A stretch of 64,000 nt of DNA from Streptomyces roseoviridis (GTDB lineage Bacteria > Actinomycetota > Actinomycetes > Streptomycetales > Streptomycetaceae), in the NCBI RefSeq assembly GCF_039535235.1, contig NZ_BAAAWU010000001.1, positions 1,798,001 to 1,862,000 on the forward strand, given 5' to 3'. Positions 59,981 to 64,000 of the stretch are shown one piece after another (position 1 is the stretch's first letter; the number at the start of each line of letters is the position of its first letter). A program made the translations under genes and the position numbers. Under the pieces are notes generated by a model, which searched no databases, was not told the origin of the DNA, and was given only the letters and a program-made list of their open reading frames with translations.

Positions 59981-61132
59981 TCAGCTCTTGGCCGCCGTGG
60001 CCTTGGTCGCCTTGGCGGCCTTGGCCGGGGCCGGGACGGCCTTGGCCGCCTCGTCCGCGCCCGCCGCAGCCGCCGCACCGGCCGCGTCCGTGCCGCTCAC
60101 CGCGTCCGCTCCCGTCTCGGCCGAGGGCTCCTCGGGCCGGACGCCGACGCCCAGCTTCTCCTTGATCTTCCTCTCGATCTCGTTGGCGAGGTCGGGGTTG
60201 TCCTTGAGGAAGTTGCGGGCGTTCTCCTTGCCCTGGCCCAGCTGGTCGCCCTCGTACGTGTACCAGGCGCCGGCCTTGCGGACGAAGCCGTGCTCCACGC
60301 CCATGTCGATCAGGCCGCCCTCGCGGCTGATGCCCTGGCCGTAGAGGATGTCGAACTCGGCCTGCTTGAAGGGGGGCGCGACCTTGTTCTTGACGACCTT
60401 GCAGCGGGTGCGGTTGCCGACCGCCTCCGTGCCGTCCTTCAGGGTCTCGATGCGGCGGATGTCGATGCGCACCGAGGCGTAGAACTTCAGGGCGCGGCCA
60501 CCGGTCGTGGTCTCCGGCGAGCCGAACATCACGCCGATCTTCTCGCGGAGCTGGTTGATGAAGATCGCGGTGGTCTTGGACTGGTTGAGCGCGCTGGTGA
60601 TCTTCCGCAGGGCCTGGCTCATCAGGCGGGCCTGGAGACCGACGTGGGAGTCGCCCATCTCGCCCTCGATCTCCGCGCGCGGGACGAGCGCGGCGACGGA
60701 GTCGATGACGATCAGGTCGAGGGCGCCGGAGCGGACCAGCATGTCGACGATCTCGAGGGCCTGCTCACCGTTGTCCGGCTGGGACAGGATGAGGTTGTCG
60801 ATGTCGACGCCGAGCTTGCGGGCGTACTCGGGGTCGAGGGCGTGCTCGGCGTCCACGAAGGCGACCTGGCCGCCGGCCTTCTGCGCGTTGGCGACGGCGT
60901 GCAGGGTCAGGGTCGTCTTACCGGAGGACTCCGGTCCGTAGATCTCGACCACACGGCCGCGCGGCAGGCCGCCGACGCCGAGGGCGACGTCGAGGGCGGT
61001 CGACCCGGTCGGGATGACCTCGATCGGCTCCCTCGAGCGCTCGCCCATGCGCATGACGGCACCCTTGCCGAACTGCCGTTCAATCTGTGCGAGCGCGGCG
61101 TCGAGCGCCTTCTCGCGGTCGGTTCCTGCCAT
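59981..61132 (-). CDS. recA: Recombinase RecA
   Basis: ATG 61132 ([14 protein letters not shown]) gives 383 residues. Motifs: Walker [15 protein letters not shown] (about 67-80), the RecA signature [12 protein letters not shown] (about 215), L2 loop region [15 protein letters not shown], and Walker [13 protein letters not shown] (about 142). The N-terminal [10 protein letters not shown] is standard. The C-terminus is an Ala/Lys/Glu-rich tail longer than in E. coli, usual for Streptomyces. Role: strand exchange and LexA cleavage in the SOS response. An SOS-box-like site and a DnaA-box-like motif lie upstream. Confidence 0.98.
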   Translation of the reverse strand: MAGTDREKALDAALAQIERQFGKGAVMRMGERSREPIEVIPTGSTALDVALGVGGLPRGRVVEIYGPESSGKTTLTLHAVANAQKAGGQVAFVDAEHALDPEYARKLGVDIDNLILSQPDNGEQALEIVDMLVRSGALDLIVIDSVAALVPRAEIEGEMGDSHVGLQARLMSQALRKITSALNQSKTTAIFINQLREKIGVMFGSPETTTGGRALKFYASVRIDIRRIETLKDGTEAVGNRTRCKVVKNKVAPPFKQAEFDILYGQGISREGGLIDMGVEHGFVRKAGAWYTYEGDQLGQGKENARNFLKDNPDLANEIERKIKEKLGVGVRPEEPSAETGADAVSGTDAAGAAAAAGADEAAKAVPAPAKAAKATKATAAKS

Positions 61133-61220
61133 GGGTTCCACCCGGTTTGCTTGAGTCGATCGCTTCATGTGAAAGACGCTAACCCCTGCCACTGACAATG
61201 GGCCCCGACGTCCCCTCCGG

Positions 61221-61234
61221 CCTGTGGATAACTC
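61221..61234. promoter_or_regulatory. DnaA-box-like motif upstream of recA
   Basis: CCTGTGGATAACTC is identical over 14 bp to the left arm of the inverted repeat at 4305-4318 upstream of recQ. It includes TTATCCACA on the minus strand and lies about 90 bp before the recA start codon, inside the leader or promoter region. Confidence 0.55.
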
Positions 61235-61274
61235 GGCGACAACCCCGAGATTCCAAGGCCCGGCCCCCCCATAT

Positions 61275-61288
61275 GAATGGATGTTCGA
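61275..61288 (-). promoter_or_regulatory. SOS-box-like site and -35 region of recA
   Basis: On the minus strand TCGAACATCCATTC (61288-61275) matches the first half of the LexA consensus and the GAACATCCATTC box known upstream of Streptomyces recA (from memory). TTGACA (61300-61295) directly upstream is a good -35 hexamer, so LexA would block the promoter. Confidence 0.7.
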
Positions 61289-61325
61289 TTTTCGTGTCAA
61301 GCGCACCACGCCGGGTCCACCCCGG

Positions 61326-61913
61326 TCAGGTCGCGGCGGCGGACCCGGTGCGGACGACGGCCTGATCGCCCTGCGGGCCGAAGAGGTGGAGGATCTCCAC
61401 GGCCCGGTCGCCGGCGGGGCCGAACCAGTGCGGTTCGGCGGTGTCGAACTCGGCGATCTCCCCGGGCCGGAGCGTGAACTCGCGCGCGCCGAGCACGAGG
61501 CGGAGCTCACCGGCGAGCACGTACAGCCACTCGTGACCGGCGTGGGTCACCAGCTTCGGTTCGCGGCGGGACAGCACCTGCTTGAAGACCTGGACCCGGC
61601 CCGGGTACTGCGTCAGCGGCACGAGCACGCTGCCCTGACTGCCGCGCCGGGGGCGCAGGTGGACGCGGGGGTCGCCGGTGGCGGGCGCCGCCACCAGCTG
61701 GTCCAGGGCGACCCGGTGCGCCCGCGCGAGCGGGATGAGCAGGTCGAGCGTCGGGCGCCGCTTGCCCGATTCGAGGCGGGACAGCGTGCTCAGCGAGATC
61801 CCGGTCTCGTCGGCGAGGGCTTCGAGGGTGAGTCCCCGGTCGCGCCGCAGCACCCGCAGCCGGGGGCCTATGCCATCGAGAATCCGTGCGAGATCGGCGT
61901 CCATGACCTCCAT
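61326..61913 (-). CDS. XRE-family regulator with C-terminal cupin
   Basis: ATG 61913 ([12 protein letters not shown]) gives 195 residues; ATG 61904 is possible, but the GGAGGTC before it is too close. The N-terminal helix-turn-helix is [32 protein letters not shown] (about 22-53, split), and the C-terminal cupin has [20 protein letters not shown] (about 122) and [10 protein letters not shown]. Such proteins are small-molecule-sensing repressors. It is divergent from an MFS exporter gene, and a perfect palindrome covers its start codon, so it likely represses both. Confidence 0.88.
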   Translation of the reverse strand: MEVMDADLARILDGIGPRLRVLRRDRGLTLEALADETGISLSTLSRLESGKRRPTLDLLIPLARAHRVALDQLVAAPATGDPRVHLRPRRGSQGSVLVPLTQYPGRVQVFKQVLSRREPKLVTHAGHEWLYVLAGELRLVLGAREFTLRPGEIAEFDTAEPHWFGPAGDRAVEILHLFGPQGDQAVVRTGSAAAT

Positions 61914-61931
61914 TTTGCGGTGTCCGCAAAA
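61913..61931. promoter_or_regulatory. Palindromic operator at the XRE/MFS divergent promoter
   Basis: TTTTGCGG (61913-61920), spacer TGT, CCGCAAAA (61924-61931) is a perfect 8-bp inverted repeat. It overlaps the start codon of the regulator, suggesting a leaderless transcript and autorepression. Confidence 0.65.
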
Positions 61932-62013
61932 GCGCTGGGCCGCCGCCGCCCGCGGGTTCGAGCATGACGGGACCTTAAAGATCCGGTCCGTACGACGACG
62001 GAAGGCGCACCTC

Positions 62014-63477
62014 ATGACCACGCCGCCAGCCACACCCGGGGCCACGCCCGCGGCCACCGCCGCGACCCCGGCCGACGAGCCCCTCGGCACCCGCCGCAGA
62101 TGGACGGTCCTGGCCGTCTGCGCCCTGAGCATGTTCCTCGTCGGCCTCGACACGACCATCGTCAACGTGGGCCTGCCCGAGATCGGGCGCGGCCTGGGCG
62201 CGGACACGCGGGGCCTGGAATGGATCGTGGACGCGTACACCGTGGTCCTGGCCGGTTTCCTCGTCGTCTCCGGAGCTCTCGCCGACCGCTTCGGACGCTG
62301 CCGGGTGTTCCGCTGCGGGCTCGTCGTCTTCGGGCTCGCGTCGCTGGCCTGCGCCCTGGCGCCGTCGCTCGGCCTGCTCGTCGCGGCCCGGGCCGTCCAG
62401 GGCGTCGGCGCCTCCATGCTGAGCCCCGTCGCCCTGGCGATCGTCGTGAACGCCATGCCCGACCCGCGGGAGCGGGCCCGCGCGATCGGCCTATGGGCCT
62501 CGGTCTTCGGCCTCAGCATGGCGGCGGGACCGGTCACCGGCGGGGCCCTCGTCGAGGCGTTCGGCTGGCGGTCGGTCTTCTGGGTGAACGCGCCCGTCAT
62601 CGCCGCCGCCCTCGTCCTCGTCGCCGTCTTCGTGCCGGAGTCCCGTGGCCGGCGGGCCCGGCGGCTCGACCTGGGCGGGCAGGTCCTCCTCACCCTGGCG
62701 CTGGCCGTCACCGTCGCCGTCCTCATCGAAGCCCCCCGCGCCGGCTGGACCTCGCCGCTCGCCCTGACCGGCTACGCCGTGGCCGTGGCGGCGACCGCCG
62801 CGTTCGTCCGCGTGGAGCTGCGCCGCCCCGAACCCCTCATGGACCTCGCCCTCTTCCGGCGGCCCGTCTTCACGATGGCGGTGCTCGGCGCGGTCGCGGT
62901 GTTCGTCGCGCTCAACGTGAGCCTCCTGCTCACCACGCTCTACCTCCAGCACTCCCGCGGCTGGACGCCGCTCGCGGCGGGCGCGGCGACGCTGCCCATG
63001 GCCCTCGGAGCCACCGTGTGCGCGCCCTGGGCCGGCGTCCTTGCGGGCCGCGTCGGGCCGCGCCGCCCGCTGCTGCTCGCCGGCGCCTTCACCGCCGCCG
63101 GCGGCCTGTGCCTGGTGAACCTCGGCCAGGCCACCGGACTGGCGCAGCTGTCGACCGCGTACCTCCTCATCGGCATCGGCTTCGGCTTCGCCAACGCCCC
63201 GCTCACCAACACCGCGGTCGGCGGCCTGCCGCCCGCCCGGGCCGGCGTCGCCGGAGCCATCACCTCCACCGCGCGCCAGCTCGGCGCCGCCGTCGGCATC
63301 GCCGCCGCCGGAGCCCTGGTCGCCCACGTCCCCGACGGCCGTCTGGCCGAGGCGTCGAGGCCGGGCTGGCTCCTCGTGACGTGCTGCGGCCTCTTCCTCC
63401 TCCTCGTGGCACGCGCCTCCCGCACCCCGGCGCCCGGGACCACCGCGCCTGTGTCCTCCGCGCCCCGGGCCGCGTGA
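62014..63477 (+). CDS. MFS drug exporter, DHA2 (14-helix) family
   Basis: ATG 62014 has GGAAGG upstream and gives 487 residues; longer readings are antisense to the regulator. The protein has the DHA2-type motifs: LSMFLVGLDTTIVNVGLPEI (motif D1, about 40-60), ADRFGRCRVFRCGLVVFG (motif A), RAVQGVGASMLSPVALAIVV and GLWASVFGLSMAAGPVTGGAL (motif C). About 14 membrane helices are visible. It should export drugs or metabolites in exchange for protons. It is divergent from the XRE-cupin regulator. Confidence 0.93.
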   Translation: MTTPPATPGATPAATAATPADEPLGTRRRWTVLAVCALSMFLVGLDTTIVNVGLPEIGRGLGADTRGLEWIVDAYTVVLAGFLVVSGALADRFGRCRVFRCGLVVFGLASLACALAPSLGLLVAARAVQGVGASMLSPVALAIVVNAMPDPRERARAIGLWASVFGLSMAAGPVTGGALVEAFGWRSVFWVNAPVIAAALVLVAVFVPESRGRRARRLDLGGQVLLTLALAVTVAVLIEAPRAGWTSPLALTGYAVAVAATAAFVRVELRRPEPLMDLALFRRPVFTMAVLGAVAVFVALNVSLLLTTLYLQHSRGWTPLAAGAATLPMALGATVCAPWAGVLAGRVGPRRPLLLAGAFTAAGGLCLVNLGQATGLAQLSTAYLLIGIGFGFANAPLTNTAVGGLPPARAGVAGAITSTARQLGAAVGIAAAGALVAHVPDGRLAEASRPGWLLVTCCGLFLLLVARASRTPAPGTTAPVSSAPRAA

Positions 63478-63622
63478 CGGGCGGCAAGAGCGACCTTCCG
63501 GCGGGCGGGCGGGCCGGGCGCGGGCGCCCGGGGAGGCGCGTTCACCGGTGCGTGGGCCCCGGCCGATCGCGGGACGAGGCCCTCACGGGCCGCGGAACGA
63601 GGTCCCCCGAGGGCGCGGCACC

Positions 63623-64000
63623 ATGCCTATCCTTCGTGCCATGGCCCTCCCCCTCCGCGTGCGCGACCCCGGTGTGGCGCTGCTGGTCCTGCTCGTCGTG
63701 ACGGTCTGGACCCTGGTCTCGGCCCACTACGCCGAGGAACCGGTCTCCCGCACCGTACTGGGCTGGCTGCTGATCCTGGCCGGCTGCGGGGCGCTGTGCT
63801 TCCGCCGCCGGCAGCCGGTGACGGTGGCCGTGGTGACGCTCCTCGCCTGCGCCGTCTACTACCCGCTGTCCGCGCAGGACGGTCCGCTCCTGATCGCCTT
63901 CGCCCTCGCGCTGTACACCACCGCCGCCGAGGGCCGGTTCGCCGCCGCCGTCGCCCTGGCGGCCGTGACGCTCCTCGCGGTCGGCCTCGGCGAGATCGGA
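63623..64000 (+). CDS. Probable two-component sensor histidine kinase, N-terminal part
   Basis: ATG 63623 lies 9 nt after GAGGG; ATG 63641 (MALPLRVRDPG) is an in-frame alternative. The visible 126 residues contain four hydrophobic segments (VALLVLLVVTVWTLVSA, VLGWLLILAGCGALCF, VTVAVVTLLACAVYYPLSA and LLIAFALALYTTAAEG), with RRRQPVTVAV between. This is the usual N-terminal membrane domain of Streptomyces NarL-type sensor kinases. The catalytic part lies beyond the window, so the assignment is tentative. Confidence 0.6.
   Translation, partial: MPILRAMALPLRVRDPGVALLVLLVVTVWTLVSAHYAEEPVSRTVLGWLLILAGCGALCFRRRQPVTVAVVTLLACAVYYPLSAQDGPLLIAFALALYTTAAEGRFAAAVALAAVTLLAVGLGEIG

Noticed and set aside
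1..64000. tRNA, rRNA, insertion sequences, integrase sites
   Set aside because: No cloverleaf-like T-arm with CCA-proximal pattern, transposase motif or terminal inverted repeat was found on either strand by eye.

Overview
The window is a high-GC stretch of a Streptomyces chromosome. The evidence is the strong third-position G/C bias, the many GTG starts and GGAGG-type ribosome sites, and a gene order that matches, from memory, the conserved recA-lexA-nrdRJ core region of Streptomyces coelicolor (about SCO5768-SCO5818). No tRNA, rRNA, insertion sequence, phage gene or CRISPR array was found. The novelty lies in small accessory modules and regulatory DNA inside a core region.

Left part (1-24 kb). 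A glycogen-debranching-type enzyme runs off the left edge. After a repeat-rich spacer, a DUF4192 gene and a recQ helicase diverge from a promoter region that carries a DnaA-box-like inverted repeat. RecQ ends in a phosphoribosyltransferase-like motif. Next come two hypothetical genes, rnhB, a polytopic membrane protein, an ADP-ribosylglycohydrolase with a histidine phosphatase, an arylamine N-acetyltransferase with a DUF4937-like gene, terD, and a membrane-anchored protein. The DNA-precursor and SOS block follows: nrdJ and nrdR behind paired NrdR-like boxes, lexA behind an SOS box, and a dinG-like helicase.

Middle part (24-44.7 kb). A four-gene leftward operon (aminotransferase, IucA/IucC synthetase, GNAT acyltransferase, second IucA/IucC synthetase) encodes an NRPS-independent siderophore pathway. 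It has no N-hydroxylase, decarboxylase, transporter or visible iron box beside it. Two tandem paralogous secreted serine proteases sit next to it. Housekeeping genes follow: hflX, an M1 peptidase, an Rsh alarmone enzyme, dapF, miaA, and miaB with two short upstream-family genes. Two small rightward genes, one MT0933-antitoxin-like, lie between miaA and miaB.

Right part (44.7-64 kb). A three-gene operon for a four-carbon acid sugar (DtnK-type kinase, PdxA2-type dehydrogenase, TIM-barrel-like protein) diverges from a LysR regulator broken by a one-base C-tract frameshift, with a T-N11-A operator between them. An orphan TAXI solute-binding protein faces a two-component system. The glutamate importer gluABCD comes next, followed by an FAD monooxygenase and a sulfur operon (Cys-rich leader peptide, cysteine dioxygenase, rhodanese). 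recX and recA follow, then an XRE-cupin regulator divergent from an MFS exporter. The window ends inside a probable sensor kinase.

Most interesting: the reduced siderophore operon, the cysteine-codon leader peptide, the RecQ-PRTase fusion, the DnaA-box-like sequence shared by the recQ and recA upstream regions, and the frameshifted LysR gene with its intact operator.
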